Assembly (NCBI RefSeq): GCF_050624435.1
Contig: NC_134542.1
Coordinates: forward strand, 11,491,497 to 11,555,496
Source: Tenrec ecaudatus
Taxonomy: Eukaryota > Chordata > Mammalia > Afrosoricida > Tenrecidae
Length of the DNA stretch: 64,000 nucleotides
Direction: 5' to 3'
In this document: piece by piece, positions 36,083 to 47,600 of the stretch
Layout of the letters: each line of letters begins with the position of its first letter
Numbering within the stretch: position 1 is the first letter of the stretch
Notes under the pieces: model-generated
The model's database searches: none
The model's input: only the letters and a program-made list of their open reading frames with translations
Told to the model about the DNA's origin: nothing
Position numbers and translations under genes: made by a program

Positions 36083-38850
36083 GTGTGTTTCCTGGCGAGG
36101 GGCCTGCGACCGCCCAGTTCTCACGCCCCCATATTCTCTCTCTGCCCCCCCCCCCTCCTCCCACAGCTCTGTGTGTGTATGTGTGTGTGTGCCCAGCCGA
36201 CCCAGGAGGGCCATGGTCAGTCAGGGCACGCACCAGGATATACCCCTGGCAGGATGTCACAGAAGGTGTAGAGGCAGCCAGGGGAGGGTTTCTAAAGCTG
36301 TAAGTGCCCAGCTGGAACCCTGTGTGCGATCTGTGGAAGCTCCCAGGCCACCAGGCCAGTCCTGAGATGTGCAAGGTTCATGGTGAAGCACCTTGACATG
36401 CTTCGTGAGATGTTCTGGTGGCTGTATTTAGGGTCCCAGGAAGGGATGGTCTGTGTACTGATGTCTTGGTGAACACTGAGGAGGTTGGAGCCTTTCTGCC
36501 CAACAGTTCTCAGCCCTCTTGCCTGATCGTGATATGATCAGGTTGTTCTGTGTGCTTTGAAGATGTTACTCCCTAACATGGAGGCAACATACAACATTAA
36601 CAAGGGCCACAGAGGAAACCTCCGTTGATACTCACCCTGCCCTAAAAGTGACCCAGGACACTGAACTGGGATAGGCCTACGTGTATTTAGAGAGCACTGC
36701 TTATCTGATGAGGAGTTGATCTGGAAAGTGGCTAGTAGGGATGACTCTTTCTCTTTGTTCATAAGCCAGTATTCCTGATGTAGCATTCACACTCAGACCC
36801 TGCTTCTAGCCCTGGTCCTTTCTGAACTGGATGTGCCCAGGACAGCAGGCACCTGGGACCCATTATTGGTGAAGAATTAGGGAAGTTTATCCCAGTGTGT
36901 TGCCTGGTGGTGGTTGTCTGCCTTTGCAAAAAGCCCTCACAGAGAGACAGCATGAGGAGGCCTGGGGGGACCACTGTTGAAAGATTCACCTTTACACGTT
37001 GAAAAGAAAGAGTGGTAGGAAGCCGGGGAGACAGAGTACTTGTGCCTTCTGGGTTTACTGTTGTTTGATTTTGCCCTGAATCTACAGACATGGAAATAGA
37101 GGTCGTACACCTTTAAGTTCAAGAGTCTCTCCTTCTATAAATGTTGAAAGTTGGCTTTCGGTCTTGTGTGGCGAGGGCTGCGTTGAAAATGAAAAACATT
37201 TGTAATAGGAAATCATTAGCCTGCCTCTGTGTCGGTGAAGCCTGTTTTCTAGTGGCCATAATTGTGGGTAGAAAAGAGGGAGTAGTTTGCAAATAATGCG
37301 ATGACTTGGCAACACGGAACTTTCCAGCATTTGGGAACACTTTCTTCTGACAAAGTGATTATCTTGTGACTGTCTTTTTAGATATGCTTCCCAGTCTGAG
37401 CCTTTACAAGCTTTGAATCCTTCTCAATCTATGTCCATCCTTGCATTGATTTTTGCACGGAGGTGCCATCGATAGGCATTTGTTTGTTTACTATGTGGTC
37501 ACGGTCCCCTTGACTCCAACTATTTCCTCTAGGTGACCTAGCTATTCACCGCGTTGTGGAACAAGAGCTAAGCATATAAATATTTAGACGATGATGCTTT
37601 GCTGTGCCCTATTCTGAGGAGCACTTATTTGACCAGCACGTATGTGAACGTCTGCCAGCATCAACGGCACAGAATCCTGTTTATTTCACCTGCTATTGGT
37701 GGAGCTGAAAGTGCTGTAGCATTTGACCCTGTTGTGTTGTCTAACGGCTCGTGGATAATGTAGTGGGGATATGAAGGGGAAGAAGAAAAATCAGAACAAA
37801 TATTTTGATTTTCCAAGAAAGTGAAATACCAGGCTAGGGGTATTCTACTGGCTTTCTTCATTTTTCTCTTACAGGGTAGAACAGGTAATGTATCCTAGGA
37901 GGAAAACCAACGACCAGCTAGAATTTTTATTTTTAAATCAGGCCCTCTCACTGAAATCTTCCTTGGATGAAAAAAATGAAAACCTCAGCTTAGTTAGGGA
38001 AAATATAGTCATCATCTCGTCCTATCCCTAACTGTCCTGGAGCAGTACTATATCACCTTTGGGCCACATCATGCTGGAACAATTCTCCAATGTGTATTTG
38101 TAGGACGGAAATGGACAGAGATGGGAAGGGTATGTGTGTGTGTTTGAAGTCGGACACCAACTGCTGCCAACACATCTTACACCCTGACTTCGACTTGCCT
38201 GTCACTGCCCTGTTGTATTTAAATCTGTAAAAGAGCAGAACTCAGACCTGAAGGTGACCAACAGGAATGAGTACTTTGTGGGAAAACACCATTGTCCTAA
38301 CTTCCCCAGCAATTGCTGCCTGTCCCTTTCTTTGGTAAAACCTGAAGCAGGGTGAAAGGAGAGGAGATGCTAGGAGGGCTGGGGTGTTCTTTCTCCCAAC
38401 TCCTCAGCTCACACCCTACTCCTGACTTCTTAGTCCATTGTCACTATCCCCTAGAGGGGATCATTGGCCCAGGTACTCAGGATGTGGTGGTGGTGGGTCT
38501 CCCATTCAGCACCCGGTGCCCTCTAACTTCGTTCTGTTTAGTACCCCTTTCTCCCCTCACGCCATCGCCTTTGTTTCACCTACCAGACTCCGGGCATCGT
38601 CATTTAGAGGGCAGGATGTCTTTTCTGCCTTCTCCTGCCCTGGTGACCTTTCCTGCCGTGTCCAGAGGGTGCGTGGCACACGCAAGGAGGCAAAACGAAC
38701 TAACTGCGTTGTAGCGGCCCACCTCCCTCCGGCAAGTTTTGAAAGGAAAGGTTCAGGCCATCCCTTCAGGGTTTCGTTTTTCATTCTTTGCTGCGCCTCT
38801 CCCCCAAACCAGGGTTTGCCCCGTTCTCGCCCTTTCACTCTCTTTCTTCA
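36083..38850 (+). other. IRS1 intron 1, proximal part
   Basis: No gene and no interspersed repeat were recognised across 2.8 kb, in contrast with the rest of the window. A (GT) run lies at 36,171-36,190 and a C-run near 36,147. Confidence 0.5.
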
Positions 38851-38859
38851 TTGTGATTC

Positions 38860-39720
38860 ATGGCTTCTGTGACGCCCTCCCTCCCTCGTCTCGACTCCCC
38901 TAGTTGTGTGGCCTTTTTGTCTGGCGCGAACCCCCTCTGCCCGGGCACTTTCCCTTTTTCCCGGGGAAACCAACGCTTCCTGCCTTCCTCCCTCTCTGTT
39001 TGGCCTGCGGCTCTCCACCCACTCTCTAGCCCCTCCGCCCCCTCCGCGGGGGGCGGGGGTAATGTGCCACGAGGCCTCCCGCCCCTCGCGCCCCCGCTTC
39101 CGTCTGGGGCGCCCCGGGGTGGCCGGGCCCCAGTCGGGGCTGCGCGGGCGCAGGGGGCAGCCGAGCCGGGGCTCGCGGGCCCTGTGCTTGAGCTTGGGGC
39201 GGGCTGGAGGGGCAGCCCTACGCTGATTGGTCCCCGCCAGGGCCAATCAGCGCGAGTCTCGGGCGAATAAGCGCAGGGCGGGGTCTCGGGCGGGGGCGGG
39301 GCCTCGCTTGGGCTTGGGGCCTGGGGCGCTGGCGCCTTCGGTGGGGGTCTGGGCTCCCGGGGATCTTCGGGGCCACGGACCGCGGCGGTCTGTCCACCGT
39401 CCGATCGCGCGCCTCGCCCGGCCCATTCCCGACACCACTTCTCCCCAGAGCTCCAAAGTGGAGGCACATCGTACCCCGCCCTCCTCCCACCCTTCCCCCA
39501 TCCTCACCCCCACTCCGAGGGTGTTATTCGTGCATCTGGACCAGAATCCCAAGAATGAGAAAGGCCTTCCAGCCCACTGACTGGGGCCGGAAACACCGCT
39601 TCCTCCGGCGGCGTCTAATTGAGTAAAGCCCCGGCCATGTGACGCCCCCATTTTGTCTCCCGCTCGCAGTTACTACGCTGAGGGAGGGGAGCGCGCGACG
39701 AATTGGCTCCCCTCGCGATT
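38860..39720. promoter_or_regulatory. Second CpG island, intronic, promoter-like
   Basis: Dense CpGs surround paired, oppositely oriented CCAAT boxes (ATTGG at 39,226-39,230, CCAAT at 39,243-39,247) and several GC boxes (39,273-39,303). An NRF1-like tgcgcgggcgca lies near 39,140. This arrangement is usual in CpG-island promoters, often bidirectional ones. Open frames on both strands here (for example 39,467-38,835 minus) are low-complexity Pro/Arg/Gly and not credible proteins. No transcript can be proven from sequence alone. Confidence 0.55.
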
Positions 39721-39875
39721 CCGGCGTTTAAATCTGTTACTAATGGAAGGCAGGGACGGGGGAGGAATGAAAGGGGAAGGAAACGCAGCTGTCCAATGTT
39801 TGGGGCCTTTCAGAAAACAAAACCAATCCTCATCGGGATTCAGACCGCCTCGGGCGCCACACACTGTGGCGTGCT

Positions 39876-40055
39876 TGGGCGTGGTGGCGCAGCGGCTCAT
39901 GCTTTGGGCTGTTCCCCTAAGGCCACCCGCCCTCGATGGAAGAACGATGAGGCTTTCTGCCCTCCTTCGAAGCCGCCAGGACAGTTCTGTAGGGTCGGTC
40001 GTTGTGGGTCCACTCGACTCGCTGTCAGAGAGGTTTTGAGTTTGGTGCCTGGTGA
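39876..40055 (+). repeat. AfroSINE
   Basis: Head 'gggcgtggtggcgcagcggc' and tail 'gtccactcgactcgctgtc' are clear. The B-box region is damaged. First repeat after the repeat-free part of IRS1. Confidence 0.65.
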
Positions 40056-40395
40056 GCGGACCCAGGGGTGACCCTCCTGAATCCTAAGACTTCAGAGGTG
40101 CCACAGGGCGTTGACGAGGTGCGCACGGGGTGTGCAAGGGAGGTTGCTGTTGGAGTGAAGGGCCCGTGTCAGGGCCGGCTCTTTCTGGAAACTTGCCAGA
40201 TCTGTGCAGCGCCCTGTCATGAGAGCAAACACACACGTCAGTGCTCTATTAGGGTGGATACTTTGTTTGCTGTTGTCCTTCCTAAACGACAGAAGGGGCA
40301 GAGGAGGAGCGCTGCATTTCCTTCCCGTCACTAAACTATAAGCTCTAAACGCAGGGTTTTTGATACGTACTGGTACTGACAGAGACAGCCTAGAG

Positions 40396-40589
40396 CAGCG
40401 GTTCTCAACCTGTGGGTCGCGACCCCTTTGGGAGTCGAATGACCTTTTCACAGGGGTTGCCTGATTCATAACAGTAGCAAAATGACAGTGATGAAGTAGC
40501 AACGAAAACAATTTTGTGGTTGGAGGGGTCACCACCACAAGAGGAACTGTATGAAAGGGTTGCGTCATGAGGAAGGTTGAGAACCACTG
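40396..40589 (+). mobile_element. SPIN-type hAT non-autonomous transposon
   Basis: The 194-bp element starts cagcggttctcaacct and ends with the complement of cagtggttctcaacct. Inside are 'gggtcgcgacccctttggga' and 'gcaaaatgacagtgatgaag', which match the SPIN/URR1 family as I know it from rodents, bushbaby and tenrec. The flanks gcctagag and ccttccag are a decayed 8-bp duplication at best. No transposase is present. Confidence 0.85.
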
Positions 40590-40714
40590 CCTTCCAGTAA
40601 AGGAGGTGGAAGACAAAAGGGCGAATCATTTAAAAAAATTTATTTATCAAAGTTCCTGGAAATCTCTTTATGCTATCTCAAATGATGCAATGGAAAAACG
40701 GCACTCCTACGAGC

Positions 40715-40830
40715 CAGAGATCTTGGGTTCTCGAACAGTCTGTGCCCTTCACTAGCCAAGTGACCTTGGGCAAGTCCGTTTTAGCTCTCTGAACCTGTTT
40801 CCACACCAGGAACGCGAGAATTTTGTTCTA
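40715..40830 (+). repeat. MIR
   Basis: 'agccaagtgaccttgggcaa' followed by 'ctctctgaacctgtttcc' is the conserved MIR core. Confidence 0.75.
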
Positions 40831-41104
40831 AACCATTCGAACAGCCCTCACAACTCTACACAGAAGGATATTTTGTAGAACACTGTTGCTATTCCTCCGT
40901 GGGCTGAATGTGATGCGACTCTTGACTGGGTAGGCTGCCTCTGTGGCCTTCTTATGGAACTGCATTAGAATATGCAGTTCTGCCCTGCTACTTGGATCAG
41001 ATACCCGCAATACCCAGACTGGGCAACGCTGCTGTTACCTTTCCTTGTTGGGAGTAGTACTTACAGGTTGTGGCAGACTGACTTGAACACAGACCCCCCC
41101 CCTC

Positions 41105-41238
41105 GCTGGCACCAGTCAAAACCCTGCCTGGTCCTGTGCCATCCTCACCAGACTTATGTTTGAGTCCGTTGCTGCAGCCACTGGATCAGTCTACCGCATT
41201 GAGGGTCTTCCTCTATTTTACCGACCCTCTACTTAGGT
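41105..41238 (-). mobile_element. RTE LINE 3' fragment
   Basis: 'gtcctgtgccatcctcacca' and 'gagggtcttcctctatttt' match the complement of 26,300-26,400. Confidence 0.65.
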
Positions 41239-41274
41239 TAAGACTGAGTCATACTGCTGCCTATTTGCCACCCC

Positions 41275-41385
41275 CTCCTGCCACCCGCTTCTCAGAAAGG
41301 TGGGTCAGAACTGCTGCCCCTGTCGTTAGCAGCCTCATGTTAACCCACTGTGTCACCAGAGCTTCTTGGTTGAGCAGAAATCATT
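41275..41385 (-). repeat. AfroSINE 5' half
   Basis: The B-box complement 'gtgggtcagaactgctgccc' and the head 'actgtgtcaccagagcttc' are visible. Confidence 0.6.
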
Positions 41386-41557
41386 TGTGCCACCCAGGGA
41401 CCTTCCGTGAGAGTATGTATCCTGTTAGAATCCTCCCTTTCTTGCAGATGGCCTGTTTGCGACACCAGCAGAATCCTTCCGCTCAGTACCCAGTGAAATG
41501 AGTGGGAAATAAATGTGAAGAGCCCAATCGGGGACTAGGTCTTCTATCTTGTGTTTC

Positions 41558-41755
41558 GAAATGTAATGCCAGGGAGTCAATTCTGACTCCGAGTGACCCT
41601 GTAGAACGGGGTAGAACTGCCCCTGTGGATTTCCAACATCATAAATCTTCCTGGGGGACAGAAGGCTTTGTCTTTGTCCCACGAAGCGACTGGTGGATTT
41701 AAAGTGCTGATCTTTTGCTTAGCAACTCACTGTGCCACCAGTGCTCCTTACATGT
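41558..41755 (-). repeat. AfroSINE, full length
   Basis: Tail 'gtcaattctgactccgagtg', body 'gtagaactgcccctgtggat' and head 'tgtgccaccagtgctcctt'. Confidence 0.75.
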
Positions 41756-41787
41756 TTGTTTGTTTTTCTATTGAAAACAACAACAAA

Positions 41788-41975
41788 ACCTCAAACTCAC
41801 TGCCATGGAGTTGATGCCGATGCATAGTAACCCTATAGGACAGGACAGAACTGGCCCTGTGGGTTTCCGAGCCTGTGCTCTTTACGGGAATAGAAAGCCT
41901 CATCTTTCTCCTGAGGAGTAGCTGACCTTGGGGTTAGCAGCCGACATGTAACCACGAGGCCACCTGGGCTCTGTT
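41788..41975 (-). repeat. AfroSINE
   Basis: The well-preserved tail 'ctcactgccatggagttgat' and body 'cataggacaggacagaact'-type block are clear. A small deletion around the B-box at about 41,922 joins 'gagtagctgaccttggggtt'. Confidence 0.75.
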
Positions 41976-42574
41976 AGGTGTGTGAAACAGCCCAGTACTT
42001 CTCGTGCTGACAAAATCAGTGTTGTCTGCTTTGGGGGAGGGGGGTGGGGGCGGAGAGTTAGTTGAGCTTTTCGGACCCAAGGTTTTCCAGCTATTGAGTG
42101 ACCAGTGTAGTCAGAAGCTCCTGTCCTGGCCACCTCCAACTTCTGGCACACCCTTTCATTCATAACTTCCTTGACTGACTCTTCCAATCCTGCCATCCAT
42201 CGTCGGATATAATTCCCAGCTGAGCAGGATATAAATGGTTCTCTTTTGTTGGGCACGATGGTAATTGAGGATAATAGAACATTTCACAGTTGTAAGGTTT
42301 TGTTGTGTTTTAAAGAAAGCCATTCCCTCAATTATTTCCTCATGTTACAGTTACTGGAAACTGTATTCAAGGAAAGTAGCTTCCTGTGAACTCAGTTTGA
42401 AGTCAGTTTCATCCTTGAAAGATTCTGCAACTTTTTTTAAATTTTGCCTTTGAAACGATATACCCACTAACACATTTATGATTATGTAATTGATTTGTTA
42501 GTTATGTGCCCATAGCCATGTGATAGATTTTAAACAGCTCTTAAAAAATGTTATTGAAACCTAGTCAGAAAGTA

Positions 42575-42835
42575 CAGAATGAATAAGTGTCTTGGAAGTA
42601 ATACAGCCAGAGTGTGCCTTAGAGGTGAAGATAGCGGGTCTTTGTCTCGTGTGCTTTGGACATGTTATCAGGAGGGACTAGTCTCTGGGGAGGACAGCAT
42701 GTTTGGTAAAGTAGGTCATCAAAAACGAGGAAGACCCTCGAGGAGATGGACTGACACCGAGGCTGTAACACTGGACTCAAATGATCGTGAGCTAGCGCAG
42801 GACCGAGGAGTGTTTAGCTCTGTTGTAACTTAGTG
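42575..42835 (+). mobile_element. RTE LINE 3' end
   Basis: 'gccagagtgtgccttagagg', 'tggacatgttatcaggaggg' and 'acgaggaagaccctcgagga' align with 26,185-26,400. It is the mariner-MITE empty site at low similarity (near 42,652). Confidence 0.75.
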
Positions 42836-42839
42836 CCAC

Positions 42840-43495
42840 TGCTTCTATGGTAATTCCCTATGGTAACATACATCCTACATTCCCTATGGTAACATTTTAA
42901 GCGAACATGGAACTCCTACTAGAAAAGTTGTTCTATTGCTTGAAACAATGCTGGATACTAGGAAATAGCATTTATTCACTTGCATTCCTTGTCTTACAAT
43001 ATGGAAATTGGAGTCTCTCATTCTTAATTCACAGAGAAAGGGGAGGTGGATGAGATCTGTAGAAGGTAGTGTCATCGCTGGAGAAACAGTTTCCATTTTA
43101 ATATAATGCTAGTCTTGCTGCAGGCTCTCTGTAATCTATTTGTTAGAAAGAAATTTGGTCAGATAAATGTTGTTTGTGCTTCCTCAATGAGTCTGCAATC
43201 TTGGGGTCATATGGCTCTTAAGGATGATACATTAGTCTTCCAAAGGCTGCTTTTCTGTCTCACATCTTCCATCCCTGTGAATTTCCACCCACAAAGGGCT
43301 GTTGAGCTGACCGCTGGGGTCAGACTGCAAGACCTTCAGCAACACAGTGGCTGCAGCTGCCTGAAAGCAGACACTGTGTCTTGTGGTTTTCCCACCCCAC
43401 CTTAACTGCTTAATTGAGTTATCTGAACTGCACCCAATTCCACGGTTCTGTCCCTCTCACACCAGCCCTCCCCTGCAATAACAAAAAAAGCCAAC
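42840..43495. other. Intronic, no feature recognised
   Basis: No repeat or coding signal that I can support. Confidence 0.35.
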
Positions 43496-43499
43496 GAAA

Positions 43500-43697
43500 T
43501 TCCCCAAACACTCCCAGCGCTTTTGACTCATCGCCACCTCACAGGACAGGATAGAACTGCTCTTATGGATTTCGGACACTGTAGCTTTTGACTACAGAAA
43601 GCCTCATGGTTCTTTTGCAGAGCAGCTGGTGGTTTCAACCTACTAACCATGTGGTTAGTAGCCCAACATGGAACCCACTACACCCCAGGGCCCCTCC
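43500..43697 (-). repeat. AfroSINE, full length
   Basis: Tail 'gcgcttttgactcatcgcca', body 'caggacaggatagaactgct' and head 'ccactacaccccagggcccc'. Confidence 0.75.
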
Positions 43698-44640
43698 CCC
43701 CACCTCTAGGTAGAGGCAAAACTGATGTTCCTTGGATGACCCAAAGATGATGTCTTAAAAACAGACTTGAATGAATACAACTTCCCCCATTTTCGTTGAT
43801 TAACGGATGTCTGGGCAAGCATTGTCTGATCTTCTTTACGCCATGTTGCCCAACAGGGTCATTCTCCCTTAAGACCTTGATAGCCCGATCCTGTTTGTTG
43901 GAATAATCAAGGAGACGCTCCACCCCATCCCAGCCGCCCCCAAAGTATGTAGTGTGGTGCCCTAACGTGGGGAAACATGACTGTGCACAGACAGTCATGC
44001 TTCCAAGAAAGGTTAGGATCTTAGTGAAGGGAACACAATTAGACGATGTTGCCATTTGCTGAGTGAGGCTTCTCTAGGTAGACCAGAACTGCCATCCTGT
44101 CAGGGGGTAGTCTAGGGCCTGACCATGTGCACCATCTAAGAACTCTTATTTAAAAAGTCTAGCTATAAAAACATAAGTTAGCTGAGGTCACTGAAATATA
44201 CAGTGACTGCTGCGTCTTCAGTATCATCTTGTTCCGGTATTAACTTTAGATCAATGAAACTTGATGACACTGTTCATTGTGAAATGCTTGGAGGGCTCAG
44301 GAGGATATGAAAAAAAAAACATAGCTGTGGGTTTTATAGGTTGTGGGACTGGCTGGATGATACGTTGTTCACATGGTACAGCATTAGAGGCCCTTCATGC
44401 ATCCTGAATCTTTGCAATAGAATGCTGATGAAGTATCCAAACTAGCAGTGTCTTCATGTCTGTATGGAGCAAGCCTCCATCGCTGCTGGGAAGGAACCCA
44501 GTAGTCAGCATGCCTGTGATCCAAGGCTCACAACTCTGCTGTTGAAAGAGAAAGAAAGTGCCTCCTTTCTTTAAATCCCCAGCTTCCAAAAGTTGCACAT
44601 CTCATGAATCTACTCTTTGGTATGTTAGGGTTCTCTTAAG
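43698..44640. other. Intronic, no feature recognised
   Basis: The minus-strand frame 44,055-43,678 has no family resemblance and includes SINE sequence at its end. Confidence 0.35.
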
Positions 44641-44642
44641 CT

Positions 44643-44845
44643 GAAGTTCACTCCCATCGAGTTGGCGCCAACTCATAGCAACCCTATAGGACAGGACAGA
44701 GTGCCCCCTCTGAGTTTCCAAGAATGTATTCTTTACCGGGGTCGAAAATCCCTTCTTACTCCCTTGGAGCAGCTGGTGGTTTCAAATTGCTGAGCTTGAG
44801 GTTAGCAGTCCAAATCATAACCACTACACCACCAGGCTCCTTTCG
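44643..44845 (-). repeat. AfroSINE, full length
   Basis: Tail 'gttcactcccatcgagttgg', body 'ctataggacaggacagagtg' and head 'aaccactacaccaccaggct' are all clear. Confidence 0.8.
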
Positions 44846-44851
44846 GGTTTT

Positions 44852-45420
44852 CTAGAGAAGCAAAACCAGTTTGGGGAGAATATATATATAATCAAGAAAT
44901 TAAAAAAAAGAAAAAATGGCTCACACAGCTGTAGAAGCAGAAGCAGGTAAGTCTAGTCCAGTTTCAAGTTCATGGGTCAGATGTTAAGCAGGAGGCTTTG
45001 CCTGACTTGAGTAGTTCTGGAAGCTGATGATGAATCCAGGATCAGCAGGAACATCACAAGCTGCAGAGGCAGATGAATCACAGTTGGCTGGTCAGATGGC
45101 AGGTTGCTGATGACTCCAGGGCTTGGCAGGCAGTATGGCAGACCCTTGGGTCAATTCCAAAGAAGTAGAGGCTGATTGGCCAGATTCAGGATCCAGACCC
45201 AGCAAAAAGCCAGCAAACTTCCCCACAGCAGGACTTGAGCCACACCCCCAAGGGAACTTCCTTTCACCAGTATTTGGACTTCGACCTGAGAAAGGGGATT
45301 CAGTCACTTCCTAATTTTTTTTCTTAGAGTTGATTGGCTACTCAACAGCAGTTGAATTGATTACATTGTATTACATAACATCTTGGGGGAATACTAGGCC
45401 TTACACTGCTGAACCACTGA
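44852..45420 (-). repeat. LTR-like repeat, minus strand
   Basis: The left end 'gggttttctagagaagcaaa' is the complement of the 'tttctctag' 3' end shared by the LTR family. The body differs and the right boundary is uncertain. Confidence 0.35.
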
Positions 45421-45928
45421 GAATCCCAAGGCAGTCAGTTGACACATACCTAACTATCTCATCAGGGCAGAAGGGAAAACTGGTTAGAAAAAAAAAAAAA
45501 ATCAGTTTCTTTAACCTTTAGGAATTTGGGCAAACTGATGAAGGGAATGCTTCCAAACACTACTGTTTTAAGTCTTTTATGACACTTTCCCCCTCTGTTC
45601 ATTTTCATGGTGGCACTTAAGCATTGCCCTCACCAGATAATGAATATAACAGAATAGGAATAAGTAAAAACCTAAGGATCCTTTTGCAAACTTTCTGCAT
45701 ATTAGGGTACAATTCTCATTTTTTCCAAGAAGTAATGCCTTTTTCTTTCTTTCTTTCTTGGAATCGTCGTTCACTATTTCACAATCTGGGAGCAGTTTAT
45801 TTTAGACATCATATTGTTCACAAATAATCTAAGAACTCCCTTGGTGCTAGTGACTCTTACTCATTTTCTCCAAGATTATTAGTGCTGGACCGGAGGAGAG
45901 GTTAGAGACTCATGTCTCTTAAGGAAGA

Positions 45929-46012
45929 TATGAAGGGGCCTCAAAGAGTTAGAGGAGAATGGAATCAAAAGATAATGGCATTTTTCCGCACACTTTTCGA
46001 AAACCCCTCATA
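45929..46012. mobile_element. Palindromic mini-mariner MITE, 84 bp
   Basis: The ends tatgaaggggcctcaaagag and the complement of ...aaacccctcata form imperfect inverted repeats across almost the whole length. Both begin with TA. Similar to short mariner-derived palindromes in other mammals. Confidence 0.6.
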
Positions 46013-46018
46013 TAGAGA

Positions 46019-46200
46019 GTGTTGGTGGTGCTGCTGGTGAAGCATTGGACTGCTAACTGCAAGGTCAGCGGTTCAAAACCACTGACCTCTCCTAGGGAGA
46101 AAGCTGAAGTTGTCTGTGCTCGTAAAGACCTGCAGTTTGGGAAACTTGGTGAAAGGGTCCTGTGAAGTGGAAATTGACTGGATGGTGGCAGTGGATTTTC
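46019..46200 (+). repeat. AfroSINE
   Basis: Head 'gttggtggtgctgctggtga', B-box 'gcggttcaaaaccactgacc' and a tail ending 'gatggtggcagtggattttc'. It lies directly beside the MITE. Confidence 0.75.
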
Positions 46201-46995
46201 TTAGTCCACCTATGTGGGGCTGAGATAATTTTTACTTTGAACCAAAGAGGAATTCGTTAATTATCAGAAACAAGTATCACCAGTGCCCTGATGTTTCTGC
46301 TAATTGGGTTCCAGGTAACATATGTTCCAAACAGGATTTCTGAAGCGTCTGATAACAAATACAGACACTAATCATTCGGATGGAAACGGCACACTTTGAT
46401 GGTATGCCCTTGGCTCCATGCGCACAGCTACAAGAGCGATCTCAGACGACCTGGAGTAGGGAGGAGCACTTCATTTCATGAAATTCACCAACATGAGGGG
46501 ACTTTTCAAAACATAGCGGTACAAACCATTAGAACCAGATACTCTTTACATTTTTTTTTGGTTTGCTTTCATAAATTTTAAACGGAAACATCATTTTTTG
46601 AGAATTAAAGTCTTTGATCCATCTATTAAAATCACCAGAAGAAATGACAGTCTTGTCTTAACATGGACCATGTCCTTTATTTATTCAAAACTCTTACAAA
46701 GTTGCATTCACGAGTTGTTTAGTTTCGCAGGCATGTGAACCGACTTAGCTTTTGATGTATGCCAAAGCATCACTTCTCATCTGAATTTTGCTTTTAGAAA
46801 CATGTCAGTAGATGAATATTGAGTCCTTGCCGTGGCCCAGGCAGTGGAAGCTGAAATAGATGTGTCTCTGTCCTCATGGGACTTAGAGGAAATAGAGAAT
46901 AAACAAGTAAACCAGGACACACATGTGTGTCTGCAAAGTATGTTATGTATGACAGAGAAGGGCACTTTTCCATTCTAGGAAATAGAAAAGTGGGT
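46201..46995. other. Intronic, mostly unrecognised
   Basis: The stretch 46,810-46,930 ('cccaggcagtggaagctga', 'cctcatgggacttagagg') resembles a widespread ancient mammalian repeat. The rest is unassigned. Confidence 0.35.
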
Positions 46996-46999
46996 GAAC

Positions 47000-47180
47000 A
47001 ACTTGTGGTGGCACAGTAGGCTAAGCATTTGGGCTGTTAAGCTCAAGGTCAATGGTTCAAATCCGCCAGCTGCTCTGTGGGAGAAAAATGAGACAGCCTG
47101 CTTTGGTAAAGTTGTATTGTCTCAGAAACCCTGTCACAGTGAGTGAGGCAGGATGGACGCCGGTGTGTTGTGGCTCTTGG
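47000..47180 (+). repeat. AfroSINE
   Basis: Head 'tgtggtggcacagtaggcta', B-box 'atggttcaaatccgccagct' and a shortened tail. First of three in tandem orientation. Confidence 0.75.
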
Positions 47181-47194
47181 GTGGAAGGAGAAGT

Positions 47195-47393
47195 TGCTAG
47201 GCTGTGCAAAGGGAATGGCTGCTAACCAAAAGGTGAGAGGTTTGTGTGCACCATGAGGCACCTCAGAAGAAAGGTCCGGTGTTGGACTTCTGGAAACGCA
47301 GCCCTGGACACGCTGTGGAGCACAGCCTTACGGGGACACCTGTGGGGGCACTTTGAGTTGGAATTGACTTCACAGCCACTGGTTTTGGGTAAG
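47195..47393 (+). repeat. AfroSINE, variant body
   Basis: The variant 'caccatgaggcacctcagaa' region after the B-box, 'agaaaggtccggtgttggac', and the tail 'ttggaattgacttcacagcc' mark the second SINE type in the window. Confidence 0.7.
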
Positions 47394-47397
47394 AGGG

Positions 47398-47600
47398 ACT
47401 CTAGGACTAGAGAGGAGTGCGGTTGTTACACATTTGACTGCTAACCACAAGGTCAGCGGTTCAAAACCACGAGCTGCTCTTCAGGAGAAAGAGGAGGCTT
47501 TCTACTTCCATCGAGTTATAGTCTTGGAAACCCACACGGGCAGTTCTACCCTGGGCAGGTCTCTGTGAGCTGTGATGGACCTGATAGTAGTGAGTGTGTG
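47398..47600 (+). repeat. AfroSINE
   Basis: B-box 'cagcggttcaaaaccacgag' and body 'gaggctttctacttccatcg' are clear. The tail 'gatggacctgatagtagtga' has drifted. Confidence 0.75.

Noticed and set aside
38835-39467. 210-codon minus-strand frame in the second CpG island
   Set aside because: Low-complexity Pro/Arg/Gly composition, no domain, typical of chance frames in CpG islands.
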